DNA of 64,000 nt from JACVRW01 sp963825345. Its GTDB lineage: Bacteria > Actinomycetota > Thermoleophilia > Solirubrobacterales > Thermoleophilaceae. The translations under genes and the position numbers were made by a program. The DNA lies in NCBI GenBank assembly GCA_963825345.1, contig CAWGSQ010000006.1, positions 1 to 64,000 on the forward strand, given 5' to 3'. Below are positions 21,416 to 30,074 of the stretch, piece after piece. Each line of letters begins with the position of its first letter. The first letter of the stretch is position 1. Below the pieces are notes generated by a model. The model saw nothing but the letters and a program-made list of their open reading frames with translations, was not told where the DNA came from and ran no database searches.

Positions 21416-21802
21416 ATGGCACCTTCGCCGTATTCCATTCCAGTGCGGCCATCAACCGCCCAACGACGAGGGGAGCTGTACAGGGACGCGCGGGTGGTGA
21501 TCGCGCGCCGCTACGGCGACGAGGACCTCTCCCTGGCGAGCGTGGCGCACGAGATTGCAACCTCGCGACGCCAGCTCCAGCGGGCCTTCGCGGAGGCCGG
21601 CGGCACCAGCTTCAGCCGTGAGCTCCAGCGGATACGGATGGCACGCGCCGCCCAGCTCCTGGTCGACGGCTCGCTTGCCGTCCAGGACGTGGCCGCGGCG
21701 GTGGGGTACCGGCAGGCGGCCCAGTTCGCCAAGGTGTTCCGGCGCTATCACGGCCACCCGCCGTCGAGCTTCCGCCGCTCGGCCGGCCGCCTCGCTGCTT
21801 AG
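21416..21802 (+). CDS. Stand-alone AraC-type DNA-binding domain protein
   Basis: 128 residues containing essentially only the AraC DNA-binding unit: first helix-turn-helix SLASVAHEIATSRRQLQRAF, then RMARAAQLLVDGSLAVQDVA and the second helix GYRQAAQFAKVFRRYHGHPP. There is no sensor domain. The segment upstream of residue 18 is poorly defined, so the true start may be internal. It ends about 24 bases before a tandem hairpin array and 186 bases before ctaC on the same strand, and may regulate the oxidase operon (inference). Confidence 0.8.
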   Translation: MAPSPYSIPVRPSTAQRRGELYRDARVVIARRYGDEDLSLASVAHEIATSRRQLQRAFAEAGGTSFSRELQRIRMARAAQLLVDGSLAVQDVAAAVGYRQAAQFAKVFRRYHGHPPSSFRRSAGRLAA

Positions 21803-21825
21803 GGCCCAGCGCTCGACAGCGCGCC

Positions 21826-21957
21826 GTTGGGCAAGCGCCGGGCGTTGCCCGGCGCGCAGCTATGCCCGCCGTTGGGCAAGCGCCGGGCGTTGCCCGGCGC
21901 GCAGCTATGCCCGTCGTTGGGCAAGCGCCGGGCGTTGCCCGGCGCGCAGCTATGCCC
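21826..21957. repeat. Three tandem 45-bp hairpin repeats
   Basis: Units begin at 21826, 21871 and 21916 with near-perfect identity. Each contains GCGCCGGGC-GTT-GCCCGGCGC, a perfect 9-bp stem, flanked by GTTGGGCAA on the left and CGCAGCTATGCCC on the right. The array ends 31 bases before the ctaC start. Confidence 0.9.
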
Positions 21958-21988
21958 TTGTCTTGACTAGCCAATAAACTCGCGCGCC

Positions 21989-23125
21989 GTGACGGATAGG
22001 GAGCGTGTTGAGACGGACGAGGCCAAGGGCCCGCCCGAGACCGATCCGAGGATCAGGGGGGAGAAGCACCCTGTCGCTCGCATGATCGGGCTCGGCGTGA
22101 TCGCCTCCCTGATCGGCATCGCGATCACGCTCTGGATCGACTGGTTCCCCGAAGACGCCGCGAGCTCGGCGAACAAGATCGACGACCTCTACGACGTCCT
22201 CCTGATCTGCTCGGTGCCGGTGTTCGTGCTCGTCATGACGGTCGCGATCTACTCGGTGGTCCGGTTCCGCGCCAAGCCCGGCGACATGGGCGACGGCGCG
22301 CCGATCCACGGCAACACCCGGCTCGAGGTCATCTGGGTGACGATCCCGTTCATCATGGTCACCGCGCTCGCGATCTACGGGTGGATCATCCTCGACGACC
22401 TCGAGGCCAAGCAGAAGAACGAGATGGTGGTGAAGGTCACAGGCCAGCAGTTCACCTGGACCTTCGAGTACCCATCGGAGAAGGTGAACAGCCCCGAGCT
22501 GGTGCTACCGGTGGACCGCCCGATCGAGTTCAAGATCCAGTCGAAGGACGTGATCCACTCGTTCTGGGTGCCGCAGTTCCGGCTGAAGTCGGACGCCGTG
22601 CCGGGCCTCACCACCGGCATCCGTGTGACTCCCAACAAGATCGGCCGCTACGAGGTGGTCTGCGCCGAGCTGTGCGGCCTCGGCCACTCCACGATGCGCC
22701 AGTTCGTGCGCGTGCTGCCCGCCGACGAATTCGACAGCTGGGTGAGCAGGCAGCGCGAGGCCGCGGGCGGTGGCGGCGGTGGCGGCGGTGGCGCGGGTGA
22801 CAGCGGCGGCGGCGGTGGCGCGGGTGACAGCGGCGGCGGCGGTGGCGAGCAGGCCGCCGCGGCGAACGGAGAAGAGATCTTCACCTCCGCTGGCTGCGCG
22901 GGATGCCACACGCTCAAGGCCGCGGGCTCCACCGCCAAGGTCGGCCCTGACCTCGGCAAGCTGGAGAACGCGGACGCCGCCTTCATCCTCAAGTCGATCG
23001 TCGATCCAAGCGCCGAGGTCGAGAAGGGCTTCCAGGACGGCGTGATGCCGCAGAACTTCAGCGAGCAGCTCTCCAAGGAGGAGCTCGACGCACTCGTGAA
23101 GTACCTTCTGGAGTCTCAGGAATGA
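21989..23125 (+). CDS. ctaC: Cytochrome c oxidase subunit II fused to cytochrome c
   Basis: Two N-terminal membrane helices (about residues 31-50 and 70-90, plus a further hydrophobic segment near 115-135) lead to the periplasmic CuA domain with VTGQQFTWTFEYP, SKDVIHSFWVPQF and the CuA ligand motif CAELCGLGHSTM. A glycine-rich linker (about residues 255-290) connects to a C-terminal cytochrome c domain with SAGCAGCHTLKAAG and the methionine in GVMPQNFSEQ. 378 residues. GTG 21989 is the start. Electrons would pass from the fused haem to CuA. Its stop overlaps ctaD by ATGA. Confidence 0.95.
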   Translation: MTDRERVETDEAKGPPETDPRIRGEKHPVARMIGLGVIASLIGIAITLWIDWFPEDAASSANKIDDLYDVLLICSVPVFVLVMTVAIYSVVRFRAKPGDMGDGAPIHGNTRLEVIWVTIPFIMVTALAIYGWIILDDLEAKQKNEMVVKVTGQQFTWTFEYPSEKVNSPELVLPVDRPIEFKIQSKDVIHSFWVPQFRLKSDAVPGLTTGIRVTPNKIGRYEVVCAELCGLGHSTMRQFVRVLPADEFDSWVSRQREAAGGGGGGGGGAGDSGGGGGAGDSGGGGGEQAAAANGEEIFTSAGCAGCHTLKAAGSTAKVGPDLGKLENADAAFILKSIVDPSAEVEKGFQDGVMPQNFSEQLSKEELDALVKYLLESQE

Positions 23126-25038
23126 CGCTCACGCAGAGGCTCGTCGCACCCGGCTGGTACCGCGCGGCCCTGGGCATTGCCCTGGGGTTCGGCCTAGGCA
23201 TGGGCATCGTCGTGGCCGTGCGGGCGCTCTACGGCTGGGACCCGATTCTCGACTGGGACGCGATCATCACGGTCGGCGCCCTGGTGGCCGCTCCGCTCGG
23301 CTGGCTGGTCGGGATCGGCTGCTTCGACTACTGGTTCCGCTGGGCCGCGGGCGCGCCCACCATCCCCGAGGACCACTCGGGCCACGGAGCCACCGGCTGG
23401 CGCGACTACTTCCGCGTGAACACCGATCACAAGGTGATCGGCATCCAGTACATCTGCACCACGTTCTTCTTCTTCGTGGCCGGCGGCCTGATGGCGATGC
23501 TGATGCGCGCCGAGCTGGCCCAGCCGGGCACGCAGTTCGTGGACCCGAACACGTTCAACGGCCTCTTCTCGGTCCACGCCTCGCTGATGATCTTCCTGTT
23601 CATCATCCCGGTGTTCGCCGGGATCGCGAACTTCGTGATCCCGCTGATGATCGGCGCGCCGGACATGGCGTTCCCGCGCCTGAACGCGCTCTCGTTCTGG
23701 ATGCTGCCGGCGGCCGGCGTGATGATGCTGGCGTCCTACTTCGCCGAGGGCGGCGCCTTCGCCACGGGCTGGACCGCCTACGCCCCGCTCTCCACCGATA
23801 CGCCGATGGGCCAGCAGTTCTTCACCGTCGGCGTGCAGTTCGCCGGCGCATCGTCGATCGCCACCGCGCTCAACTTCCTGGTCACGATCATCACGATGCG
23901 CGCGCCGGGCATGACGTTCTGGCGCATGCCGCTGCTGGTGTGGGCCAACTTCACGACCTCGCTGCTCGTCGTGATCGCCACCCCGTTCATCGCCGGCTCC
24001 CAGTTCTTCGTGCTGCTCGACCGCACGATCGGCACCCACTTCTTCGACCCCGGCGGAGGCGGGGACGTGCTGATGTACCAGCACGTCTTCTGGTTCTACT
24101 CGCACCCGGCGGTCTACATCATGATGCTGCCGGGCTTCGGGATCATCAGCGAGGTCATCTCGACGCACGCCCGGAAGCCGGTGTTCGGCTACCGGATGAT
24201 GGCGTTCTCGCTGGTGGCGATCGTGATCCTCGGCTTCACGGTCTGGGCGCACCACATGTTCGTATCCGGGATGCAGAGCTGGATCCGCGTCCCGATGATG
24301 ATCACGACGATGCTGATCGCGGTGCCCACCGGCATCAAGATCTTCTCCTGGCTGGCCACGCTCTGGAGAGGCGTGATCCACCTGCGAACGCCGATGCTGT
24401 TCGCGCTCGGCTTCATCACGATGTTCACGCTGGGCGGGATCAGCGGCATCATGCTCGCCGTCGTGCCGTTCGACATCCACGTGTCGGACACGTACTTCAT
24501 CGTCGCCCACATCCACTACGTGCTGTTCGGCGGCTCCGTGTTCACGATCTTCGCCGGCATCTACCACTGGTTCCCGAAGATGACCGGCAAGATGTACGAC
24601 GAGTCGCTCGGGCGGCTCCACTTCTGGCTCTCGTTCGTCTTCTTCAACCTCACCTTCGGCCCGATGCACCTCGTGGGCATCGCCGGCATGCCGAGGCGGG
24701 TGGCCGACTACGCCGAGCAGTACGCAACCTGGAACGTGATCATCTCGATCTCGGCCTTCATCTTCGGCGCGTCGTTTTTGATCTTCCTCTACAACATGAT
24801 CGCCTCGTGGCGGCATGGCCCGGCCGCGGAGGGCAACCCGTGGCGGGCGAACTCGATCGAGTGGCAGGTGTCCTCGCCCCCGCCGATCTTCAACTTCGAC
24901 GAGATCCCGACCGTGGTCGGCGGCCCCTACGAGTACGGCGTGCCCGGCGCCGTGCACGCGGTGTTCAAGGACAAGCAGCCGGCGGCCGTGCCCGCTCCGG
25001 CGGGTGGAGGCGGCGCTCCGCCGCCCACTGAGCCATGA
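23122..25038 (+). CDS. ctaD: Cytochrome c oxidase subunit I (A2-type haem-copper oxidase)
   Basis: Catalytic subunit with about 14 membrane helices, 638 residues. Haem and CuB ligands are seen in SVHASLMIF, WFYSHPAVYIMMLPGFG, WAHHMFVSG and VAHIHYVLFGG. The usual SHPEVY glutamate is replaced: FYSHPAVY carries Tyr-Ser ahead of HPAVY, which is the mark of A2-type enzymes. The first ~90 residues add two helices before the core. It overlaps both neighbours by ATGA, making the order ctaC-ctaD-USP-like-ctaE. Confidence 0.96.
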   Translation: MTLTQRLVAPGWYRAALGIALGFGLGMGIVVAVRALYGWDPILDWDAIITVGALVAAPLGWLVGIGCFDYWFRWAAGAPTIPEDHSGHGATGWRDYFRVNTDHKVIGIQYICTTFFFFVAGGLMAMLMRAELAQPGTQFVDPNTFNGLFSVHASLMIFLFIIPVFAGIANFVIPLMIGAPDMAFPRLNALSFWMLPAAGVMMLASYFAEGGAFATGWTAYAPLSTDTPMGQQFFTVGVQFAGASSIATALNFLVTIITMRAPGMTFWRMPLLVWANFTTSLLVVIATPFIAGSQFFVLLDRTIGTHFFDPGGGGDVLMYQHVFWFYSHPAVYIMMLPGFGIISEVISTHARKPVFGYRMMAFSLVAIVILGFTVWAHHMFVSGMQSWIRVPMMITTMLIAVPTGIKIFSWLATLWRGVIHLRTPMLFALGFITMFTLGGISGIMLAVVPFDIHVSDTYFIVAHIHYVLFGGSVFTIFAGIYHWFPKMTGKMYDESLGRLHFWLSFVFFNLTFGPMHLVGIAGMPRRVADYAEQYATWNVIISISAFIFGASFLIFLYNMIASWRHGPAAEGNPWRANSIEWQVSSPPPIFNFDEIPTVVGGPYEYGVPGAVHAVFKDKQPAAVPAPAGGGGAPPPTEP

Positions 25039-25856
25039 AGCGCCTCCTCGTAGTTGCGAACGAGACCGTGGCCGGCAAGCCGCTGATCGACGCGGTGAAG
25101 CGCCACTCGGACGGCGATCAGGTCCAGGTGCACGTGATCAGCCCGCAGAACCAGCCGAAGCACGGCTACGTGGTCTACGACGAGCACACGCGCGACGCGG
25201 CCCAGAACCGGCTCGAGATGACCATCGCCCTGCTGCGCGAGGAGGGCATCGAGGCCGACGGCGAGGTGATGGACCCCGACCCGTACTCCGCGGTCATGGA
25301 CGCGCTCGGCGAGCAGGACTACGACGAGATCATCCTCTCGACCCACCCCGAGACGCGCTCCGGCTGGCTGCGCCAGGGCCTCGTCGACCGCCTCAAGCGG
25401 GCCACCCGGCGACCGGTGGAGCACGTGGTGGTGGACCTCGACGCAGAGCGCGACGACGTGAAGCGCACGCTCGTGGTGGCCAACGAGACCGTCGACTCGC
25501 GGCCGCTGCTGGACGCCCTCAAGCGCAAGGCATCCGACGAGCCGCGGCGCTTCATCGTGATCGCGCCGCAGTCCGGGGCCGGCAACGGCGACGGCGAGAA
25601 CGACCCTCACGAGCGCCTCGCCCGCACGCTCAAGGAGCTCGAGGATGCCGGTCTCCAGGCGATCGGCCAGGTGGCAGACCCGGACCCGTTCACGGCGATC
25701 CAGAACGCGCTGCAGTTTTACGCGCCGGACGACATCGTGATCTCGACCTTCCCCGAGACGCGCTCGGGCTGGCTGCGCGCGGACCTCGTGGGCCGCGTTC
25801 AGGCCTCCACGGGCAAGCCGGTAGAGCACGTGGTGGCCGAGGAGGAGTCCGCCTGA
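25035..25856 (+). CDS. Tandem USP-like (Rossmann-type) protein inside the oxidase operon
   Basis: 273 residues composed of two homologous halves (about 1-137 and 138-273). Each begins with LVVANETV, continues through an acidic helix to a DPDPYSAVMDAL- or DPDPFTAIQNAL-type segment, and ends with a DEIILSTHPETRSGWLRQ- or DDIVISTFPETRSGWLRA-type motif and PVEHVV. This resembles universal-stress/HUP alpha-beta folds. The PETRSGWLR block, kept in both halves, is the best candidate active or binding site. It overlaps ctaD by ATGA and abuts ctaE by TGATG. Soluble; function in respiration unknown. Confidence 0.75.
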   Translation: MKRLLVVANETVAGKPLIDAVKRHSDGDQVQVHVISPQNQPKHGYVVYDEHTRDAAQNRLEMTIALLREEGIEADGEVMDPDPYSAVMDALGEQDYDEIILSTHPETRSGWLRQGLVDRLKRATRRPVEHVVVDLDAERDDVKRTLVVANETVDSRPLLDALKRKASDEPRRFIVIAPQSGAGNGDGENDPHERLARTLKELEDAGLQAIGQVADPDPFTAIQNALQFYAPDDIVISTFPETRSGWLRADLVGRVQASTGKPVEHVVAEEESA

Positions 25857-26476
25857 TGGAATCCGCCTCGATCGCCGCGGACGTCGCTCACGACGATCAC
25901 CACCACGGCCCGCCGGCGCCCAACGTCTCGTCGCGCGTGGAGGCGCAGTTCCTCGGGATGCTGCTTTTCATCATCTCGGAGGTGATGCTCTTCGGAGCGT
26001 TCTTCACCGCCTACTTCTTCATCCGGGTCGTGGCGGACTCCGGCTGGTTCCCGGTCGAGGGCGTGGATCTCCCGAAGGCGATCGCCGGCGTGAACACGGC
26101 CATCCTGATCTCGTCGAGCTTCACGATGCACTGGGCGCTCGAGGGCGCGCGCAACGAGAACCGCAACGCGCTGAGGGTCGGCCTTCTCACCACGGCCCTG
26201 CTCGGCCTCACATTCCTCACGATCCAGGTGAACGAGTACGTCCACCTCGGATTCGCCCCGCACGACCACGCGCAGGGCACCATCTTCTACGGCCTGACCG
26301 GCCTGCACGGAGCCCACGTGTTCGTGGGGCTCACGCTGCTCACGTTCGCGACAGTCCGCGCCTTCCGCGGCCACTTCACCGCCAAGGAGCACCGCGGCGT
26401 GGAGGTGCCCGGGATCTACTGGCACTTCGTCGACGTGATGTGGATCGTCGTGTACTCGTCGGTCTACCTCCTGTAA
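25856..26476 (+). CDS. ctaE: Cytochrome c oxidase subunit III
   Basis: 206 residues with five predicted membrane helices. Subunit III hallmarks include FLGMLLFIISEVMLFGAFF, the conserved GLTGLHGAHVFVGL and the C-terminal EVPGIYWHFVDVMWIVVYS. An N-terminal histidine-rich stretch (DVAHDDHHHG) precedes the first helix. ATG 25856 overlaps the stop of the USP-like gene, completing the oxidase operon. Confidence 0.95.
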   Translation: MESASIAADVAHDDHHHGPPAPNVSSRVEAQFLGMLLFIISEVMLFGAFFTAYFFIRVVADSGWFPVEGVDLPKAIAGVNTAILISSSFTMHWALEGARNENRNALRVGLLTTALLGLTFLTIQVNEYVHLGFAPHDHAQGTIFYGLTGLHGAHVFVGLTLLTFATVRAFRGHFTAKEHRGVEVPGIYWHFVDVMWIVVYSSVYLL

Positions 26477-26480
26477 TTCG

Positions 26481-26591
26481 ATGCTGAATCCGCTCAGGTC
26501 CGAGCAGGAGGCGTTTCGCTTCCTGCTCTACGTCGTGGTCGTCGCGGCCGTGGTCGTGGGCGTGGTCTTCGCCGTGCGCGCGCTCACGTGA
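26481..26591 (+). CDS. 36-residue membrane peptide at the end of the oxidase operon
   Basis: A short ORF starting ATG 26481, four bases past ctaE. It has an amphipathic N-terminus (MLNPLRSEQEAFRF) and a single membrane helix (LLYVVVVAAVVVGVVFAVRA). Its stop overlaps the GTG of the next gene (GTGA). Small oxidase subunits of this size are common in actinobacterial oxidase operons, so that is the likely role. Confidence 0.6.
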   Translation: MLNPLRSEQEAFRFLLYVVVVAAVVVGVVFAVRALT

Positions 26592-27346
26592 GCTCGGACC
26601 TCGAGCTGGCCGAGCGGGCGGCCCGGGCGGCCGGAGAGGTGCTGATGGCCTACTACGGCCGGGCACCGGAGGGGCTGGCGTCGAAGACGTCCGCCACCGA
26701 TCCGGTCTCGGACGCCGACCGCGAGGCGGAGCGCGTGATTCGCGAGCTGCTGTCGGCCGAGCGGGCGGATGATGGTCTGGTCGGTGAGGAGGGCTCTCGC
26801 ATCGAGGGGGAGCACAGCCGGCGCTGGATCGTCGACCCGCTGGATGGGACCGTGAATTTCCTGTACGGCCTCAGAGCCTGGGGAGTGAGCATCGCGTTGG
26901 AGGACGAGGAGGGGCTCGCCGCGGGCGTGGTCTTCAACCCAGTGAGCGGCGAGTGCTTCGCCGCGGAGCGCGGGAAGGGGGCGACGATGAGCGGCCGGCC
27001 CATTCACGTCACGGACTGCCGCTCGCTCGATAGCGCGATGGTCGCCACGGGCTTCTCCTACGAGGCGGAGCGCCGCGCCGAGCAGGCGCAACTCCTGGTC
27101 GAGCTCCTCCCACGGATCCGCGACCTGCGCCGTGCCGGCGCCGCCGCGCTCGATCTCGCCTACGTGGCGGCCGGGAGGGTGGACGCCTACTACGAGCGCG
27201 GGCTCAAGCGCTGGGACGAGGCTGCCGGCCTGCTGCTCGTGCGCGAGGCCGGCGGCGTGACCGCCGAGCTGGGCGGCGAGCCGCACGGCGTGGTGGCCGC
27301 GGGGACAGCCGAGCTCCTCGAGGAGCTCAGGCCGTATGTGGCCTAG
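26588..27346 (+). CDS. Inositol monophosphatase family protein
   Basis: 252 residues. The Mg-dependent phosphatase motifs are intact: KTSATDPVSDADREAE, GEEGSR, the central WIVDPLDGTVNFLYG and the C-terminal LKRWDEAAGLLLVREAGG. Members act on inositol, histidinol or sugar phosphates; the substrate here cannot be set from sequence alone. GTG 26588 overlaps the preceding small ORF, and its end overlaps the convergent cytochrome gene by four bases. Confidence 0.9.
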   Translation: MSSDLELAERAARAAGEVLMAYYGRAPEGLASKTSATDPVSDADREAERVIRELLSAERADDGLVGEEGSRIEGEHSRRWIVDPLDGTVNFLYGLRAWGVSIALEDEEGLAAGVVFNPVSGECFAAERGKGATMSGRPIHVTDCRSLDSAMVATGFSYEAERRAEQAQLLVELLPRIRDLRRAGAAALDLAYVAAGRVDAYYERGLKRWDEAAGLLLVREAGGVTAELGGEPHGVVAAGTAELLEELRPYVA

Positions 27347-28029
27347 CCGCCGCTCTCCAGCAGGTAGTCGACCAGCGTCTGGATCTGCTCGTCCGTGAGG
27401 CGGCCCTCGAATGAGGGCATCGCGTTGCCGAAACCCGGTGCCAGGAAGGCCTCGGGCTTCGTGAGCGACTCGCGGACGTAGTCCTCGGCCGACTTGCCCG
27501 GTTCGCGCTCTCCGGCCGCCGCGGCGAGCTCGTCCAGGTTCGGGCCGATCGTGCCGTTCGAGCCGGCCGGTCCGAACGTGTGGCACCCGGCACAGCCGGC
27601 CGCCGTGAAGATCTGTTCGCCCGTCTTTGCCTGCGCGAGGCCGGCTGACGCGAGCGCGCCCTGGTCGTCACCGGACTTCGCGGCCGCGAAGGCGACGTAG
27701 GCCGCCACGTCGCGTGCGTCCTCACCCTTGACCAGGCCCGCGGGCATGATGCTGTTCTTGCGCGGGTGCAGGATCTGCTTGTGCACGATGCCCTCGACGG
27801 TGTCGCGATCGATGCCGTCGGCGAGCGCCGTCTGGAACGCCTTGTCGAGGCTGGGCCCCTGCGTCCCCGCCGTGCCCGCGCGGCCGAGAGCGTGGCAGGA
27901 GCCGCACTTCTCCACGAACGCGGCCTTGCCCTTTGAAAGGTCAGGCTCGTCGCGCCCGCACGCCGCGAGGGGCAGCGTGAGCGCGACGGCGCACAGCGCC
28001 GCCGCGAGGGTGTTCCGGGTGAGGCTCAC
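27343..28029 (-). CDS. Dihaem cytochrome c lipoprotein
   Basis: 228 residues. The N-terminal lipobox (LTLPLAACGRDE) indicates lipid attachment. Two cytochrome c domains follow, with CGSCHALGRAG near residue 42 and CAGCHTFGPAG near residue 146; likely axial methionines are in SIMPAGLVKGED and NAMPSFEGRL. The second domain resembles the one fused to CtaC. Presumably an extracellular electron donor to the oxidase encoded just upstream on the other strand. Confidence 0.9.
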   Translation of the reverse strand: MSLTRNTLAAALCAVALTLPLAACGRDEPDLSKGKAAFVEKCGSCHALGRAGTAGTQGPSLDKAFQTALADGIDRDTVEGIVHKQILHPRKNSIMPAGLVKGEDARDVAAYVAFAAAKSGDDQGALASAGLAQAKTGEQIFTAAGCAGCHTFGPAGSNGTIGPNLDELAAAAGEREPGKSAEDYVRESLTKPEAFLAPGFGNAMPSFEGRLTDEQIQTLVDYLLESGG

Positions 28030-28041
28030 GGGGCGGGAACA

Positions 28042-29451
28042 CTACCCACTGGAGGGGCTGGACGCGGCCTCGATCACGCCCTCCGCAACGCTCTCCCAGG
28101 AGTACTGGCGGGCGGCATCCGCGGCCAGCGCGTCGCGTGCCTGCTCGCGCTCGTCGGGGTCGAGCGTGAGCCATGTGACGAGCTTCTCGGCGATCTCCCG
28201 AACCGCGCCCGGGCCCACCTCGAACGACATCAGTGGCCGTAGCTCCGGCGCAAGCGCCGGCGCCAGCGTGGCCGTGACCTCCGCCATACCCGAGTGATTC
28301 GCCGAGAGCGGCAGCGCCCCGCAGGCGGCCGCCTCCGCCGCGACCATCCCGAACGACTCCGGGAAGGTCGAGGGCATCACCTGCGCCTCCACCGCGGGCA
28401 GCAGGTCGGGCAGGTCGTCGTGCTCGAGGCGGCCGGTGAAGTGGATCCGCTCGGCCGCGTCTGGCGCGGCACGAAGCCAGGCCTCGTCGACCGTGTCGAG
28501 GAAGGCGCCCAGGTACCTGAGCTCACCGGGCGGCCCCCCTTCGAGCTCACGCCCGCGTGCCGCGATCTCCCGCAGGGCCTCGACGTCGGCGGCGCGCAGG
28601 GCATCGACGAAGCCTCCGAGTGCCTCGCGATAGGTGCCGAAGCCGATCACGAGCAGCCGCGCGTCGGGCACCCGGTCGACCACCAGCGGCCACGACGCGA
28701 ACAGCAGGTCGACCCCCTTCGAGACGATCAGCTTGCCGAGGAAGCTCACGATCCGGTCCGTCGATAGGTCGAGGCTCTTGAGCACCTCGCTCGCACCCTC
28801 CTCCCCGCCCCAGGCCACGACGTTCGCGGACAGGCGGCCAAGGTTCGGCTCGCGGCGCCGGAAGGTCTGCACGTCCACGCCCGGAGGGCCGAGCCGTGTG
28901 CGCGCCCGGAGCGACGGCTCGTCCGCGAGCACCTCGAAGAGCGACTCGCCGGTGTGGTGCGAGCCCACGAGCACCCCGTTCGCGCCGCGGATCCCCTCGA
29001 GCGCGTACGGGAGGAAGCGCTCGGGGTGCGGGCGCACGGTGTACTCGAGCGCGCTGCCGTGGATCTTCACGGCGTAGGGCACCGTCCCCCCGAACGCGCG
29101 GGCGAGGATTACGGGCCCCATCACGAGGTGGTTCGCGAGCGCCATGTCGGGAGTGGGCACAGCCCGGACAGCCTCGACGTTCGCCTCGATGTAATGCTCG
29201 AGCTCGGCGTCGGTGAGCTGCTCGAAGGGCTTGGCGTCGAAGCCCTCGTACTCGTCGGCCACGTAGACGGGCAGCACGCGCCCGATATCGGGGATGTGGA
29301 CCGTGACGCCCTTGGGCGGCTCGTAGTCGCGGTCCTGGCAGAGCAGATGCACCTCGTGCCCGAGCGCGGCCAGAGTCCGCACCAGGTTCTCGTTGTAGAT
29401 GTTGCTGCCGGTGCCGCGCAGCAGGTAGCCGTGGAAGATCAGGATCCGCAT
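28042..29451 (-). CDS. GT4-type glycosyltransferase
   Basis: 469 residues, GT-B fold. The N-terminus (MRILIFHGYLLRGTGSNIYN) contains the acceptor-side glycine loop, and the C-terminal nucleotide-sugar domain shows FLGKLIVSKGVDLL and the EX7E-type FPESFGMVAAEAAACGALPL. The sugar donor and acceptor are unknown; cell-surface glycan or glycolipid synthesis is typical. Starts at ATG 29451 and is divergent from a small hypothetical gene. Confidence 0.88.
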   Translation of the reverse strand: MRILIFHGYLLRGTGSNIYNENLVRTLAALGHEVHLLCQDRDYEPPKGVTVHIPDIGRVLPVYVADEYEGFDAKPFEQLTDAELEHYIEANVEAVRAVPTPDMALANHLVMGPVILARAFGGTVPYAVKIHGSALEYTVRPHPERFLPYALEGIRGANGVLVGSHHTGESLFEVLADEPSLRARTRLGPPGVDVQTFRRREPNLGRLSANVVAWGGEEGASEVLKSLDLSTDRIVSFLGKLIVSKGVDLLFASWPLVVDRVPDARLLVIGFGTYREALGGFVDALRAADVEALREIAARGRELEGGPPGELRYLGAFLDTVDEAWLRAAPDAAERIHFTGRLEHDDLPDLLPAVEAQVMPSTFPESFGMVAAEAAACGALPLSANHSGMAEVTATLAPALAPELRPLMSFEVGPGAVREIAEKLVTWLTLDPDEREQARDALAADAARQYSWESVAEGVIEAASSPSSG

Positions 29452-29477
29452 GTGCCGCCGCTATTCTTCCGCGCCCT

Positions 29478-29747
29478 ATGCCCGCCCGTCAGAAGTACCG
29501 ACTCCGAGCCCGCTCAGATCGCGAGATCGTGCGTGAGGTCGAGCCGGGCGTGACCTACGTGGATCACGAGAGCGGCGAGGAGTTCCAGGTGGTGGGAGCC
29601 CAGCTCCCGCTCGCCCCCTCACCCAGCGACCTCCCCTACTCGGTGGAGAACCTGAGGCTATGCGGTTGCTCCCTCGAGCAGCTCGTCCAGAACGACCTGA
29701 ACGACTGCCCACACTGCGGCCGGCGCCTTCCGGCCGTCGAGCGCTGA
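29478..29747 (+). CDS. Small four-cysteine hypothetical protein
   Basis: 89 residues. Basic N-terminus, a VTYVDHESGEEFQVVGAQ segment, then cysteines arranged as LRLCGCSLEQL ... DCPHCGRRL, consistent with a small zinc-binding knot. No known family recognised. Its stop overlaps the possible start of the next lipoprotein gene. Confidence 0.6.
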   Translation: MPARQKYRLRARSDREIVREVEPGVTYVDHESGEEFQVVGAQLPLAPSPSDLPYSVENLRLCGCSLEQLVQNDLNDCPHCGRRLPAVER

Positions 29748-30073
29748 GCGTCAGGGCCCGAGTCGTGGCGCTGCTGCTCGTGGCGGCGCTGGCCGCGCTG
29801 GCGGGCTGCGGCGGCGACGACGAGCCGGCGGAGACCACGCGCGACCTGCCGGAGCTGTCCCTCCCGAGCACCGAGACGACTCCCCCGGTGGAGCAGACCG
29901 ATACCCAGGCCACCACCGTCGATCCGTCCACGGAGACGCTGCCGCCCGAGGGCCCGGCGCCATCCGACACCGCTCCCACGGACACGCCCGAGAGCGACAC
30001 GGCGCCGCCATCCGACAGTCCAGCCGAGCGCTTCGAGGAGTACTGCGACGAGAATCCGGGCGCCTGCGGCTGA
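29744..30073 (+). CDS. Thr/Pro/Ser-rich lipoprotein
   Basis: A lipobox signal (VVALLLVAALAALAGCGGDDE) is followed by a low-complexity tail rich in Thr, Pro, Asp and Ser, ending FEEYCDENPGACG. The start is unclear: CTG 29744 would give a good signal peptide with arginines, GTG 29765 a shorter one, and an ATG at 29660 would add an unlikely overlap. Probably a surface spacer or cell-wall-associated protein. Confidence 0.5.
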   Translation: MSVRARVVALLLVAALAALAGCGGDDEPAETTRDLPELSLPSTETTPPVEQTDTQATTVDPSTETLPPEGPAPSDTAPTDTPESDTAPPSDSPAERFEEYCDENPGACG

Positions 30074-30074
30074 C

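Noticed and set aside
21826..21957. Possible CRISPR array
   Set aside because: The repeats are directly contiguous 45-bp units with no variable spacers and no cas genes nearby.
29660..30073. ATG 29660 as the start of the lipoprotein gene
   Set aside because: It would overlap the four-cysteine gene by about 90 bases and place an Arg/Pro-rich shadow before the signal peptide.
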